Positions 1 through 9,799 of a stretch of 64,000 nt of DNA are shown one piece after another. Every line of letters begins with the position of its first letter. The stretch's first letter is position 1. Location of the stretch: assembly GCA_937951485.1 (NCBI GenBank), contig CALEDJ010000045.1:142310-206309 (forward strand), read 5' to 3'. Origin of the DNA: an uncultured bacterium. Lineage in GTDB: Bacteria > Hydrogenedentota > Hydrogenedentia > Hydrogenedentales > CAILVY01. The notes under the pieces are model-generated. The model was not told the origin of the DNA. It did no database searches and saw only the letters and a list, made by a program, of their open reading frames with translations. The translations under genes were made by a program, and so were the position numbers.

Positions 1-401
1 CACATGCCTGCGGCCAGGAACGCCGCTGCGTCAATCCGGCGTCCCATACGGCGCAGCATGCGGTCAAACGTGTCCTGTTTGCGAAGCAGGGCCTGGCGGG
101 CTTTGCGCAGGAAATTGTGATCGGGCATGGCGCCTGTGGCGAGAAACAGGCCGGTTTCCTCAAACACTTCCCGCGCCGCCGTGAAGATGCGCTGCGCCAT
201 CGCCGGGTCCATGGCGCCATCCACCAGGTCCGGCGTGTCTTCTTTGTCCACCGCGCCGCCGGGGAACGCATGGTGCCCGCCCATGAATGTCAACCGTTCG
301 CTGCGCCGCACCATGAGCACCTTGCCGCTGTCGCGTCGAAACAGCACGCAGGCCGCGGCCTGGCGCGGGGGCAAGTGACTATGGGTGTCCCACGTGGTCA
401 T
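1..401 (-). CDS. NUDIX hydrolase, C-terminal part beyond window
   Basis: The minus strand is open from an ATG at 401 to the window edge, giving about 133 residues. It contains a NUDIX-like box: a GGAVD segment followed by REVFEETG, the glutamate-rich helix that binds Mg2+ in enzymes cleaving nucleoside diphosphate-linked compounds. In this copy the spacing between the GG and the REVxEETG part is longer than in the minimal 23-residue box, because an acidic/Ala-rich insert (DTPDLVDGAMDPAMAQ) lies between them. Such an insertion recalls NUDT7/NUDT19-type CoA diphosphatases, but that assignment is inference. No upstream in-frame start is close. The gene is divergent from the isomerase-like gene at 635. 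Substrate cannot be inferred because the C-terminus is missing. Confidence 0.72.
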   Translation of the reverse strand, partial: MTTWDTHSHLPPRQAAACVLFRRDSGKVLMVRRSERLTFMGGHHAFPGGAVDKEDTPDLVDGAMDPAMAQRIFTAAREVFEETGLFLATGAMPDHNFLRKARQALLRKQDTFDRMLRRMGRRIDAAAFLAAGM

Positions 402-634
402 GGCGTCATGGTGGCAATAATTGTCTGTCCAGTCAAGCCAGGCAAAGGACGCAAAGGACCAAAGCGACGGGAAGGACAGAGGGACGGCAGCAATGCCGCA
501 CACAGGGCGCGATTCTTGCGCAGCGGCTGATGAGAGACAGACGGTCCGGATTTGTTTATAATGCCTGTATCAGAAATCGCCGGCGGCGCGTTGTGCGGGA
601 AATCGAGCGTTGCCAAGACGGAGGGAAGATCATC

Positions 635-2095
635 ATGGACGCGCTGTTCAATCGCAGAACCTTTTTGAAGTCCACGGCGGCGTTGTCGGCCATCACTGCC
701 TGGCCGGGATTGGGCGCGGCCACGCTGGGAACGGCCCTGGCGCCGACATCCGCCGGGAAGAAACCGGGAATCGTGCGGGGGGCCTTTTTCTATCCACCGG
801 CGCAGGTGGTGCTTGACGGCAGGTGTGAAGACAACTGGAATGTCCACAATTGGTTCACGTGGCCGGGCAACCAGTTCAAGCCGGAGGAACAGCAGGGCAA
901 ATTCATGGCCGAATTGCAGCGCATGATCACGGGACTCAATCTCGAACTGGTCATGGATGACGCCGCGATCTACACCGACGCGGGCATTCAGGCGTTCATT
1001 GCGGACATTCAGGCATCCAAGCCCGACGCCCTCCTGCTTTTCAATTTCTGGAACAGTTTCAGCGCAAAAATCTATCCCATTCTTGACGCCTATGATGGCC
1101 CGATTATCCTGTACCATCCCCTCGGCGCCAGCCATCAACTGCCGCCGGAACGTTTCCGCACCGGGCCGCGCTTGTACTATATTCATTCCATTGAGCATTA
1201 TGCCGCGCTGGAAAACGGCCTGCGCGCCATCCATGCCAGGACGCGCATGGCGCAGAGCAGACTGTTGCGCGTATCCGGAAAACTTCAGGAAGAGTCGGAC
1301 GACATCGAGCCGTTTTTCAATACGGCTATCCACAGCGTGCCCGCCGCGCATTTCAACGACCTGTTCGATGAAACGGAACTGACGGCGGAGATGCGTCAGG
1401 TCGCGGACGCCGTCCGTGCGCACGCCGTCAGAGTTACCGATCTCGCGGATGAGGCGTTTCTGGATGCCGTGCGCGCGCATGCCGCCGTACAGAAACTTAT
1501 GGAGCGGCACCAGGCGGATGCCATCACCATTGAATGTCTTTTCCTGAAGCACCGCAAGCCCTGCCTGAGTTTCGCCATCAACAACGGCAGGCTCATTCCC
1601 TGCGGCTGTGAGAACGACCTGAACGCCACCCTGTCGCTGATGCTCGGCGCGCAACTTTTCGGCGTGGGCGGGTTCCAGCACAACCCGGAATTCGACACGA
1701 CGGAGAACCGCTATTTCGGCGCGCACTGCACCTGCACGCCGCAGATGCGCGGGGCCGGAAAAGAGGAAGCCCCCTACGAACTGCGTCCTTTCTTCCATCA
1801 ATTGCCCAAGACCCTGGCGCTCGACGTCAAATGGCCGCCGAATGAACCGGTGACCCTCTTCAAATATCAGACGGACGGTCCGCTCCTGCACGCCTGGAAC
1901 GGCGAGGTGGTCAATTCGCCGGACTGTCCCCCCACGGGCGGCTGCGCCACGCGCGTGCTGGTGAAAATGCACGACGTGAAAAACATCTGCGACATCTATC
2001 CCGGCACGCATCCATCATTGTTCTGCGGCAACTTCGCTCAGCGGGCCAAGGTCTTCGCAACACTCTATGGTCTCGACATCCGGACAAACGCGTAA
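635..2095 (+). CDS. Tat-exported L-fucose/arabinose isomerase-like protein
   Basis: The 486-residue protein starts at the ATG at 635, preceded by a purine-rich site (gagggaag, 621-628). The frame is open further upstream, but this start places a twin-arginine signal (NRRTFLKSTAALSAITAW) at the N-terminus, so export in a folded state is likely. The C-terminal third has the pattern of the L-fucose/L-arabinose isomerase fold: TIECL, then PCGCENDLNA, then a glycine-rich stretch with FGVGGFQHNPEFD, and later GAHCTC. The Glu, Asp and His residues sit where fucose isomerases hold their divalent metal. Export of such a protein is unusual for a catabolic isomerase. Possible roles are periplasmic sugar handling or a non-catalytic homologue. 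A -10-like TATAAT lies at 557-562. The substrate is unknown. Confidence 0.7.
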   Translation: MDALFNRRTFLKSTAALSAITAWPGLGAATLGTALAPTSAGKKPGIVRGAFFYPPAQVVLDGRCEDNWNVHNWFTWPGNQFKPEEQQGKFMAELQRMITGLNLELVMDDAAIYTDAGIQAFIADIQASKPDALLLFNFWNSFSAKIYPILDAYDGPIILYHPLGASHQLPPERFRTGPRLYYIHSIEHYAALENGLRAIHARTRMAQSRLLRVSGKLQEESDDIEPFFNTAIHSVPAAHFNDLFDETELTAEMRQVADAVRAHAVRVTDLADEAFLDAVRAHAAVQKLMERHQADAITIECLFLKHRKPCLSFAINNGRLIPCGCENDLNATLSLMLGAQLFGVGGFQHNPEFDTTENRYFGAHCTCTPQMRGAGKEEAPYELRPFFHQLPKTLALDVKWPPNEPVTLFKYQTDGPLLHAWNGEVVNSPDCPPTGGCATRVLVKMHDVKNICDIYPGTHPSLFCGNFAQRAKVFATLYGLDIRTNA

Positions 2096-2298
2096 AGCCC
2101 CCCCCGATCGGGGCTGTTCCGCCGCCGTCGGATGAACTGGTTCATCCTGGGCCGGGCGGATTCGTGCACTATGTATTGCGCCACGGAATACACGTGTATG
2201 GCGACACACCGGACTTGCCACAGCGCCCGCCGCGCAAATGACGGATTGTTCACTTCATGATGTGACACGCGGTATGCTGAGGATATGGGAGCATCGCA

Positions 2299-2613
2299 AT
2301 GAAGGTGCTATCAGAAAAAGATCGCAACGCCCTGCGCGCGTTTTGTGAGCGTTGGCGCATCCGGGAACTCGATCTTTTTGGGTCCGCGCTGCGGGAGGAT
2401 TTCAGCCCCGGCAGCGACCTCGATTTTTTGGTGCTGTATCCGCCTGACGCGAAGATCACCCTCATGGACGAGGTGATGATGCAGGAGGAATTGACGCAAC
2501 TTTGCGGAAGGCCCGTAGACCTGGCCAGTCGTCGCGCAGTCGAAGCATCCCACAACTGGATTCGCCGCCAGGCGATTCTGGAAAGTGCTGAGCCGATCTA
2601 TGTCGCGTCCTGA
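2299..2613 (+). CDS. MntA-like nucleotidyltransferase antitoxin
   Basis: This 104-residue protein is a minimal nucleotidyltransferase of the Pol-beta superfamily. It carries the signature LFGSALREDFSPGSDLDFLV, in which GS is followed ten residues later by DLD, the metal-binding motif. In characterised MntA/HepT pairs the MntA protein transfers AMP to a tyrosine of the HEPN toxin and neutralises it. The downstream partner overlaps by 14 nt (2600-2613), the same overlap as in the second pair at 14.4-15.0 kb. Here the partner is truncated, so this gene may be an orphan antitoxin. It could still act on the HepT at 14377-14721, but that is speculation. Confidence 0.8.
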   Translation: MKVLSEKDRNALRAFCERWRIRELDLFGSALREDFSPGSDLDFLVLYPPDAKITLMDEVMMQEELTQLCGRPVDLASRRAVEASHNWIRRQAILESAEPIYVAS

Positions 2614-2761
2614 CGACCTGGCTGCGTTAATTGATATTACTTGCGCGGCAAAGAATGTTGTTGTCTTGATTGAAGGCATGAATCGTTTCGAATTTCTGCG
2701 GGACAAGGAAACCCAAGCCGCCGTTCAGCATCAGAAAATAGAACCTTTATTGCGGACCTGA
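2600..2761 (+). pseudogene. Truncated HepT (HEPN) toxin remnant
   Basis: From the ATG at 2600, overlapping the mntA-like stop by 14 nt, the frame encodes 53 residues beginning MSRPDDLAALIDITCAAKNV. This matches the N-terminal helix of HepT/DUF86 proteins, which usually run 110-115 residues. The similarity stops after TQAAV, and the frame terminates before the RX4-6HXY catalytic motif. I saw no continuation in the other two frames, so the 3' half seems to be missing rather than shifted by one base. The product would lack RNase activity. The position between an intact mntA and a convergent oxidoreductase gene supports decay of a former toxin-antitoxin pair. Confidence 0.65.
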
Positions 2762-2830
2762 TGCACCCCGTGACCTCATAGCCACTCTTGAGCGCAATTT
2801 CCGCCATATCAAGAGGGATTGCCCTGTCCG

Positions 2831-4726
2831 CTATTTCAGCCCCAAAGCCTTTTGTTTTTTCTCGCGGGGCGCGCCGGTGGCGTCCCAGCCTCGGATGCGG
2901 TAGTAGGTTCCGAGCATCTTGCCGAGGGGGACGCGGGTGCGAGGGTCGCCGGGGATTTGGGGTTCGTCGGTGAGGCGTTTGGGCAGGGCGTCTTCTGCGG
3001 CGGTCAATCCCATGCGGATGTTGAGCAGGCGTTCGAGGGTGAAGCCGCGTTCTCCGATGCTTTTGAGCACGCCAACGTTCATTTTCATGCCGGTGACCGC
3101 GGCCAGCGCCTTCGTATAGGGGAAAAGCGGCAGGTGAATCGGCATCATGGACGCGGGCAGTCGGTCGAGCAGGCCGACCAGGCCGCCGGAAAGCGGCAAC
3201 ACGGCATTGACGAACTGGGCGATGGGGTTGCGCTGGTGGGTGATGAGCCAGCCGGGGTAGAAGGAGAACAGGGGGAAGAGGCAGCATCCGGCGGCGGAGA
3301 TGCCCTCCATGAGGTTCTGGTTCAGGATGGTCAGGGCGGCCTTGGCGCGGTGGGTGTATGGGTTCATGCCCAGCCCCAACCCCTCCATCAGCACCAGATA
3401 GCCCGCGTTGAGGTGGCAGCCGCCGCGATTTGCCGTGGCGTAGCCCAGCCCCTGGCCCACGGCACCGCGCGGTTCGTAAGCGGCGAGTTCCAGTCCCTTC
3501 GCGTGGATGGCGAAGTCTTTGCCGCCGAGGCGTTCCGACAGTCGCCGCGTGCCCTCCGCGAGCAGGTCGCCGATGCCCCGACGATACGCGATGCTTTCAA
3601 TCACCTCGGCGATATTGTCGGTCTTGCCGAAGTGCAGCCCGCAGTCCCAGAGTCCCTTTTCCTGCAGTTCCATCGCGAAGCCGATGACGCCGCCCGTGCT
3701 GATGGTGTCCATGCCGAGTTCATCGAGCAGATAATTCCACTCGATGATGCGCTCCATGCTGTTGTTTTCCAGGTTCGGCCCCAGGAGACCGAGCGTTTCC
3801 AGTTCCGGGCCTTTGATGCGCTTGCCGTTAAGTTCGACCTGTCGCCCGCAGTTGATGTGACACGTCGTGCAGCCGATGGTCTTGATGAGATGCTTCCCGG
3901 CGAGGGTCTGTCCGGAGAGCATGTCGTAATCTTTGAATGCGCCATGCTGGTAGTTGCGGGTGGCCAGCACCTTGTGCTCGTTCATGATCCGCAGCAGGAA
4001 GCCCGTGCCGTATTTGGGCAGTGCTTCGCCCGTGAGCGGATGGGCCTTGAGCATCTTGATCCAGCCCTTGAAAATGGCCCGCGCCTTTTCCGGATGGCGC
4101 ATCTCTGTTTTGCGCGTTCCCGTGGCGGTGATGGCCTTGAGGTTTTTCGACCCCATCACCGCGCCCAGACCTGCCCGGCCTGCCGTCCGGTCCCCGCTGA
4201 AGATGCAGGCATAGCGCACGAGGTGCTCCCCCGCCGGACCGATGACCATTTTGCCGACCTTCTCGCCCAGGGTCTCCTGGGTCTCGCCCGTGGTTTTGCC
4301 CCAGAGGTGGCCGGCATCATGGAATTGCACCGCGTCTTCGGTGATTTCGATCCACACCGGCGATGCCGACTTGCCGGTGATGACCAGTGCGTCATAGCCC
4401 GCCTTTTTCAATGCGAGACCGAAATCGCCCCCACAGTTCGATGATGCGCAGAAACCCGTGAGCGGGGACAGCGCGGAGACGTTGAACCGACTGGAGGACG
4501 GCGCGTTCGTGCCGGTCATTGGTCCGGTGGACACGACGAGCACATTGTCCGGTGAGAACGGGTCCGTGCCCGCCTGGAGATTGTCATAGAGGATTTTGGC
4601 GGCCATGATTTTGCCGCCCAGGTACATTTGGCGATCGGCATCCGTCCAAGGATATTCGCCGATCTCCCGGTCACTGAGGTTGATCTTCAGCACTTTCCCC
4701 GCATAGCCGCCGTATCTGGTGCTCAT
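2831..4726 (-). CDS. Aldehyde:ferredoxin oxidoreductase (tungstopterin)
   Basis: This 631-residue protein has the size and layout of the AOR family, which oxidises aldehydes to acids with ferredoxin as acceptor, using a tungsten bis-pyranopterin and one [4Fe-4S] cluster. The N-terminal domain opens with GGYAGKVLKINL, typical of the family. The cluster ligands are visible as C286-x2-C289-x3-C293 (TIGCTTCHINCGR). A fourth cysteine, C481 or C482 (AGCCLF), lies where P. furiosus AOR has Cys494. No signal peptide is present, so it is probably cytoplasmic. It stands alone, with no ferredoxin or cofactor gene beside it, and is divergent from the GH9 gene at 4950. Family members vary in substrate (formaldehyde, glyceraldehyde-3-phosphate, carboxylic acids); the sequence alone does not decide. 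Confidence 0.93.
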   Translation of the reverse strand: MSTRYGGYAGKVLKINLSDREIGEYPWTDADRQMYLGGKIMAAKILYDNLQAGTDPFSPDNVLVVSTGPMTGTNAPSSSRFNVSALSPLTGFCASSNCGGDFGLALKKAGYDALVITGKSASPVWIEITEDAVQFHDAGHLWGKTTGETQETLGEKVGKMVIGPAGEHLVRYACIFSGDRTAGRAGLGAVMGSKNLKAITATGTRKTEMRHPEKARAIFKGWIKMLKAHPLTGEALPKYGTGFLLRIMNEHKVLATRNYQHGAFKDYDMLSGQTLAGKHLIKTIGCTTCHINCGRQVELNGKRIKGPELETLGLLGPNLENNSMERIIEWNYLLDELGMDTISTGGVIGFAMELQEKGLWDCGLHFGKTDNIAEVIESIAYRRGIGDLLAEGTRRLSERLGGKDFAIHAKGLELAAYEPRGAVGQGLGYATANRGGCHLNAGYLVLMEGLGLGMNPYTHRAKAALTILNQNLMEGISAAGCCLFPLFSFYPGWLITHQRNPIAQFVNAVLPLSGGLVGLLDRLPASMMPIHLPLFPYTKALAAVTGMKMNVGVLKSIGERGFTLERLLNIRMGLTAAEDALPKRLTDEPQIPGDPRTRVPLGKMLGTYYRIRGWDATGAPREKKQKALGLK

Positions 4727-4949
4727 GGCATGACCCTTCCTCTGATTGGCACAACGAACCGCACATCCCCGGACAGCGTCCTATGCCGCCTTGCCCTCCA
4801 ATGTAGCACAACCCGGCGCAGCCGTCCAACATTCGGAAGACCCGTGCGGGCGAATGTCAGGGGCTTGTTTCGCGGCGCTGCACCATTTATTGTAATGCCT
4901 TTGGCGCTGATGTTCCGGGGTCGGAACGGCAAAGCAAGGAAATGGAAAA

Positions 4950-7900
4950 ATGCTGGGATTGATTGCGACAGGGTTGTTGGCATTTTCGGCGGCGGGCGCG
5001 GATGCGCCGCCGATGCAGTGGGCGCACATGCTGACTTCACCTCCCCATGTCGCGCCGCTGGCGGCGGATATGCACCCGAACCCGGGCAGGGAGATCGTCG
5101 TCGCGGACGCGGAGGCGGGGACGGTGTATTGCCTCAGCGGACAGGGTGCGGTCTTGTGGGAATTTCAGACCGGCGCGGATGCGCCGTTGCGGGGGACGAT
5201 GGCTTTGGGCCGGGGCAGGGACCGCGACACGCGGCTGTTGGCCGTGCCCGCGGGCGATACGGTGATCGTGCTGGACGCGGCGACGGGCGCGGAGCGCCAC
5301 CGAACGGAAGTCGGCCCGATGGGACTTGGCGGGGCATGCTGGGCTGATTTGCGCGACGACGAAATGGACGTGATGATTGTCAGCACGATGGAAAACGGCG
5401 TGGCGGCCTTCGATGCGGAGGGAACGCCCCTGTGGACATATACCGCCGAGGACCATGATGATCCTCTGCGGATGAACGGACCGCCGGCCGCCGCCGATGC
5501 GGATGAAGACCGCATCCCGGAACTTTTTTTTGTGGCGGAAACGGGACCATTCTGCCTGGATGCCGATGGCAGGCTGCGATGGCGCGGCGCATCGGGGGGG
5601 CGTTTTCTGGGCGCGGCGGCGGTTGCGCCGCCGGACCGGGATGGCGTGCCCCGGCTCTATTGCGTCTCGGCAGCACCGCCTGCGCTCCACGCCTGCGACG
5701 CCGCGACCGGCGACGCCTTGTGGCAGACGCCGCTCCAGGACGCCCCGGACGACGCCACGGCGAATGCTATCGCGCTGGCGGACCTCGATCACGATGGGCG
5801 CTATGAAGTGCTTGTCGGCGATGCCGCCGGTCGGGTCTATGCCATCGCCGATTCGGGGACGCTTCTGTGGACATTCCAGACGCAGCGGCCGGGTCCCGTG
5901 GCCATCGCGATCGGTGATGTCAGCGGCGACGGCGGCCTGGATGTGGTCATCGCCTCGGCGGACCACGGGCTCTATTGCCTGGACCGCACAGGCGCGCTCC
6001 AGTGGCGATACGAAGCGGGCGGCCCGCTGTTGCACGCGCCTGCACTGGCCGATGCGGACGGCGACGGCCGCACGCAAATCCTGTTCGGCGCGGGCGACAA
6101 GGCCATCCGCAGCATCGGGCCGGGCGGCCCCTTTGTGCCTGCGCTCATGCCGTGGCCCGGCGCGCGCGCCGATGCCGCGCGTCGCGGGCGACCGGCCATC
6201 CAGGAAGCCTTTGAACTCGATAAAGATGCACTGGAACCGATACCCGACGTCGCGCCGTTGCTCCTGACAGGCGGTTTTGAACTGCCCGCGCAGGACACCA
6301 CCGGGGCGGAGGTGTCTCGCCCGGTGGGTTGGACGCTCGAATCCGGCGACGGCGCATGGATTCTGGACGAAACGACCAGATTCGCGGGGAAATACGCGCT
6401 GAAGGTCCAACCCGAAAATGAACCCATCGTTGTCGTATCCGAAATCATCGCGATAACGCCCGACCTGCGCTGTGTCAATGCATCCGTGATGGCGTCCGGG
6501 GAGGGCATGCGCGCCGTGCTGCGATGGCGCAAACGCGACGGCGTGTCACGGGAAGATGCTTTCCTTGTGCGCGGCGCTGCGTCTGAACAGTGGCGACGCC
6601 ATGTGCTGCACCAGGCGCGTCCCCCGCTGGATGCGACGGGTTTCCAGGTGGTTCTGCGCGCGGAGGCGCCGGGCGAGGCCGCGTGGTGGGATGAAGTGCA
6701 CGCGGAAGGCAATTTCGAGCGCGTGCCGCAGGCGCGGGTTTTCATCAACCAGGCCGGATATGAAATCCAAGCCCCCAAACGTTTCACCGTCTGGACCAGT
6801 TTTCCTGCGCGCAACGGCCGTTTCGCGGTGACCACGGCATCGGGGCCGGTTTATGAGGGAAACCTTCATGGCGGCGAGCGCCTGATTGGCGCATTCAACA
6901 GCGATTGGGGCGGCTATTACTGGCAGGGTGATTTCACCGATTTTGATACCCGCGGTTCCTACACAATTGCCGTGGAATTGGAAGGTGCCAGGGCAAACAG
7001 CCCGTCGTTCGACGTCGGCCCGCATCTGCTGTGGTACAGGACCGTCCCGCAGGCGTTGCGGGCGTTCACCCTGCACCGTTGCGGCGCTGCCGCGCCCGGC
7101 AGGAACACCCCCTGTCATCTCGATGACGCCTGCGGAGAGCGCCTGCTCGACGGCGGCTGGCACGACGGCAGCGACTACGACAAGACCCACGCGCTGGAGT
7201 ATCTCTGGCATCTGGTCAACGCTTACGGCGTCGTGCGCTGGCGCATTGACGCCGCCGGGCCGGAAATGCAGCCCGGCGCAGCATGGCTGGAGGAAATTGA
7301 ATGGGGCATGGAATTGGCCCTGAAGGCCGTGAATGATGATGGCGCCGTCTGCCCCATGCCGGTCTCTGATCCGGAGTATTGGGGGCCGCCGGAGTCGGAA
7401 ACCGACAATGAACCCAATACGGGCGACGAGCGCCGGATCGCCGGGAACGAACAGGAGTCGGCGGCATGGTGCGCGGCGGCGCTCGCGCGTATGGCGCGGC
7501 TTTTTCCGGAAGACAACGGGCAATATGCAGCCGCCGCGCGGCGCATCGTAGAAAAGGCGCTCAAGGACGGCGCGACAGGGCCGCTGCTCTTCAGCGCCGC
7601 GATGGACCTCTATCTGATCTCACGGGATGAGACCCACGCGAAAATCGTGCATGGGTGGTATCCGGGGCCGGAACCCGCCTGTGCGGAGGCGGTGGCCGCC
7701 TACGACGCTCTCGATATCCACGCCAGTTTCAATCTCGCGATGGCGTTGCAGGCCCAAGCCGACGCCTGTCTCGCGCGCGCGAACAACCCCTTCGGCGTCT
7801 GCGCCCGCAACGAGGAGGACCGGGCCGACTTTTTCGGCATGGGCGCGTCCGACCCGGCCCACCTGATCGGCAACACTTTGTACCTCCTCGAAGCGGCGCA

Positions 7901-8258
7901 TATTGTCGCGCAGGCCTACCGATTCAAACCCACGCCGGAATACGCCGTGTTCATCTACGACCAGTTGAACTGGATTCTCGGCAACAATCCCTTCGGCATC
8001 AGCCTGATGGAGGGCATGGGGACCCACTTCGCGCCGAGTTATTTCCACCGCGCCGTCGCCGCCGGCGCGCCCCGCGCGGCCATCGCCGGCGTCATCGCGC
8101 ATGGTATCCGCGGCACCGCCCCCGGCGACGAGCGCCCCGCGTTTGACATGAGCGGCGATGAACGCCCCGACCCGCGTACCAACGCTTGTTCCCTTCGCGC
8201 CAACGCTCAGTGGATCAGTACCCTGGCGAATCTCAAGCGCCTGCGCATGGGCGAGTGA
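4950..8258 (+). CDS. Secreted beta-propeller/GH9-family protein
   Basis: The 1102-residue protein has a short signal peptide (MLGLIATGLLAFSAAGA). Residues about 30-400 contain repeated blades with PQQ/FG-GAP-like phrases (ALADLDHDGRYEVLVGD, IGDVSGDGGLDVVIAS) and Asp-rich calcium-type loops. Residues about 430-600 resemble a carbohydrate-binding beta-sandwich. Next come an N-terminal Ig-like GH9 domain (FINQAGYEIQAPKRFTVW) and an alpha/alpha barrel to the C-terminus. The barrel has GGWHDGSDYDK, where D739 and D742 match the two aspartates of the GH9 DAGD motif, and LNWILGNNPFG. Near the end, where GH9 cellulases have NE as general acid, this protein has N1078-A1079 (TNACSLRANA). It may therefore be a non-hydrolytic or altered enzyme. 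An aaggaaa site precedes the ATG. Confidence 0.82.
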   Translation: MLGLIATGLLAFSAAGADAPPMQWAHMLTSPPHVAPLAADMHPNPGREIVVADAEAGTVYCLSGQGAVLWEFQTGADAPLRGTMALGRGRDRDTRLLAVPAGDTVIVLDAATGAERHRTEVGPMGLGGACWADLRDDEMDVMIVSTMENGVAAFDAEGTPLWTYTAEDHDDPLRMNGPPAAADADEDRIPELFFVAETGPFCLDADGRLRWRGASGGRFLGAAAVAPPDRDGVPRLYCVSAAPPALHACDAATGDALWQTPLQDAPDDATANAIALADLDHDGRYEVLVGDAAGRVYAIADSGTLLWTFQTQRPGPVAIAIGDVSGDGGLDVVIASADHGLYCLDRTGALQWRYEAGGPLLHAPALADADGDGRTQILFGAGDKAIRSIGPGGPFVPALMPWPGARADAARRGRPAIQEAFELDKDALEPIPDVAPLLLTGGFELPAQDTTGAEVSRPVGWTLESGDGAWILDETTRFAGKYALKVQPENEPIVVVSEIIAITPDLRCVNASVMASGEGMRAVLRWRKRDGVSREDAFLVRGAASEQWRRHVLHQARPPLDATGFQVVLRAEAPGEAAWWDEVHAEGNFERVPQARVFINQAGYEIQAPKRFTVWTSFPARNGRFAVTTASGPVYEGNLHGGERLIGAFNSDWGGYYWQGDFTDFDTRGSYTIAVELEGARANSPSFDVGPHLLWYRTVPQALRAFTLHRCGAAAPGRNTPCHLDDACGERLLDGGWHDGSDYDKTHALEYLWHLVNAYGVVRWRIDAAGPEMQPGAAWLEEIEWGMELALKAVNDDGAVCPMPVSDPEYWGPPESETDNEPNTGDERRIAGNEQESAAWCAAALARMARLFPEDNGQYAAAARRIVEKALKDGATGPLLFSAAMDLYLISRDETHAKIVHGWYPGPEPACAEAVAAYDALDIHASFNLAMALQAQADACLARANNPFGVCARNEEDRADFFGMGASDPAHLIGNTLYLLEAAHIVAQAYRFKPTPEYAVFIYDQLNWILGNNPFGISLMEGMGTHFAPSYFHRAVAAGAPRAAIAGVIAHGIRGTAPGDERPAFDMSGDERPDPRTNACSLRANAQWISTLANLKRLRMGE

Positions 8259-8407
8259 ATCGTTTTCATTGCAGATGACCAAAAACATCTGATGCAACCG
8301 TTGCCTTTTGTCCGGTCGGAAAAAGACGGCGACAAGGCATTATAATCATGCCCATGCGACAACCAGCCCCTAGTGGCACAAAGGGACAGACAGAGGAGAC
8401 TGATTTC

Positions 8408-9799
8408 ATGGAGTATCGGGTGGAACGGGACACGATGGGCGAAATGCGGGTGCCGGCGGACCGGTATTACGGCTGCCAGACGGCGCGTTCCCTGCATTTT
8501 TTCAGGATTGGCGAGGAACGGATGCCGCGCGAACTGATCCGCGCCTTCGGCATCCTCAAGAAGGCGGCGGCGCTGGCCAACTGCGATATGGGCCTGTTGC
8601 CGCAAGACTTGTGCGCCGTTATCTGCCGGGCGGCAGACGAAGTGATCGCGGGAACGCTGGATGACCACTTCCCCTTGGTCGTGTGGCAGACCGGCAGCGG
8701 CACGCAGACGAACATGAACGCCAACGAGGTGATAGCGAACCGCGCCATCGAGATGCTCGGCGGAACGCTGGGCAGCAAGTCGCCCGTACATCCGAATGAC
8801 CACGTCAACATGTCGCAGTCCTCAAATGACACTTTTCCCACGGCGATGAGCATCGCGGCGGTGGAGCGCATCCGCGCGCGGCTCTTGCCCGCGCTGCGCG
8901 CGTTGCACGCGGTCCTCGCGGAAAAGGCGGCCGCCTTCCGCGACATCATCAAGATCGGGCGCACCCACCTGATGGACGCGACCCCGCTCACGCTCGGCCA
9001 GGAGTTTTCCGGCTACGCGCAGCAGGTCGCCAACGGCATCGAGCGGGTCGAGTCCGTGCTGCCGAAACTGGCCGAACTCGCCATCGGCGGCACGGCGGTC
9101 GGCACGGGCCTGAACACCAAAAAAGGCTACGCGGAACTGGTGGCCGCGAAGATTTCGGAAATCGCGGGCATGCCCTTCACGTCCGCGCCGAACAAGTTCG
9201 AGGCGCTCGCCGCGCACGATGCGATGGTCATGGCGCACGGCGCGTTGAAAACCGTGGCCTGCGCCTTCATGAAAATCGCCAACGACATCCGCTGGCTCGG
9301 CAGCGGCCCGCGCTGCGGCCTCGGCGAACTCGTGTTGCCGGAGAATGAACCGGGATCATCCATCATGCCCGGCAAGGTCAACCCGACACAGTGCGAGGCG
9401 ATGACGATGGTGGCGGGGCAGGTGCTGGGCAACGACGTGGCCGTGAACATCGGCGGCGCGTCCGGCAATTTTGAACTGAACGTCTTCAAGCCGCTCATCA
9501 TCTACAACGTGTTGCAATCCGTGCGCCTGCTCGCTGATGCCGCCGATTCTTTCCGCGAGCATTGCGTGGCGGGCATCGAGGCGAACACACGCGCCATCGC
9601 GGCGCACCTCTCCAATTCGCTGATGCTGGTGACCGCCCTGAACCGACGCATCGGCTACGACAACGCCGCGAAAATCGCCAAGGCCGCCCACGCCAACGGC
9701 ACCACGCTCAAGGAAGAGGCGGTCCGGCTCGGGCTGCTTACCGCAGAGGAATTTGACGCGGCGGTGGACCCGACCAAAATGATCGGACCGGCCGAATAA
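8408..9799 (+). CDS. fumC: Class II fumarate hydratase
   Basis: This 463-residue protein reversibly hydrates fumarate to malate in the TCA cycle. Its length matches class II fumarases. It begins with [21 protein letters not shown] and carries the superfamily signature [13 protein letters not shown] at about residue 316, which contributes to the mobile active-site loop. Other family motifs seen are [28 protein letters not shown] and [18 protein letters not shown]. The ATG at 8408 was chosen over an in-frame one 60 nt upstream because it directly follows an agaggaga ribosome-binding site and matches the usual fumarase N-terminus. Class II enzymes lack iron-sulfur clusters and are oxygen-stable. 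A TATAAT at 8341-8346 may be the -10 element. It is a single gene between GH9 and the convergent argS. Confidence 0.97.
   Translation: MEYRVERDTMGEMRVPADRYYGCQTARSLHFFRIGEERMPRELIRAFGILKKAAALANCDMGLLPQDLCAVICRAADEVIAGTLDDHFPLVVWQTGSGTQTNMNANEVIANRAIEMLGGTLGSKSPVHPNDHVNMSQSSNDTFPTAMSIAAVERIRARLLPALRALHAVLAEKAAAFRDIIKIGRTHLMDATPLTLGQEFSGYAQQVANGIERVESVLPKLAELAIGGTAVGTGLNTKKGYAELVAAKISEIAGMPFTSAPNKFEALAAHDAMVMAHGALKTVACAFMKIANDIRWLGSGPRCGLGELVLPENEPGSSIMPGKVNPTQCEAMTMVAGQVLGNDVAVNIGGASGNFELNVFKPLIIYNVLQSVRLLADAADSFREHCVAGIEANTRAIAAHLSNSLMLVTALNRRIGYDNAAKIAKAAHANGTTLKEEAVRLGLLTAEEFDAAVDPTKMIGPAE

Noticed and set aside
398-2011. A 537-residue minus-strand frame opposite the isomerase-like gene
   Set aside because: It is antisense to a gene with a Tat signal and family motifs, and its own translation is Arg/Gly/His-rich without domains. 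It is a by-product of high GC.
2637-2850. A short minus-strand frame reading MAEIALKSGYEVTGCIRS downstream of the aldehyde oxidoreductase
   Set aside because: It is protein-like for some 18 residues only, overlaps the truncated HepT frame, and has no ribosome site. It may be a chance match or an old fragment.
2819-4444. A 541-residue plus-strand frame opposite the aldehyde oxidoreductase
   Set aside because: The minus-strand protein has four cluster cysteines in the right places; the plus-strand frame shows no motif.
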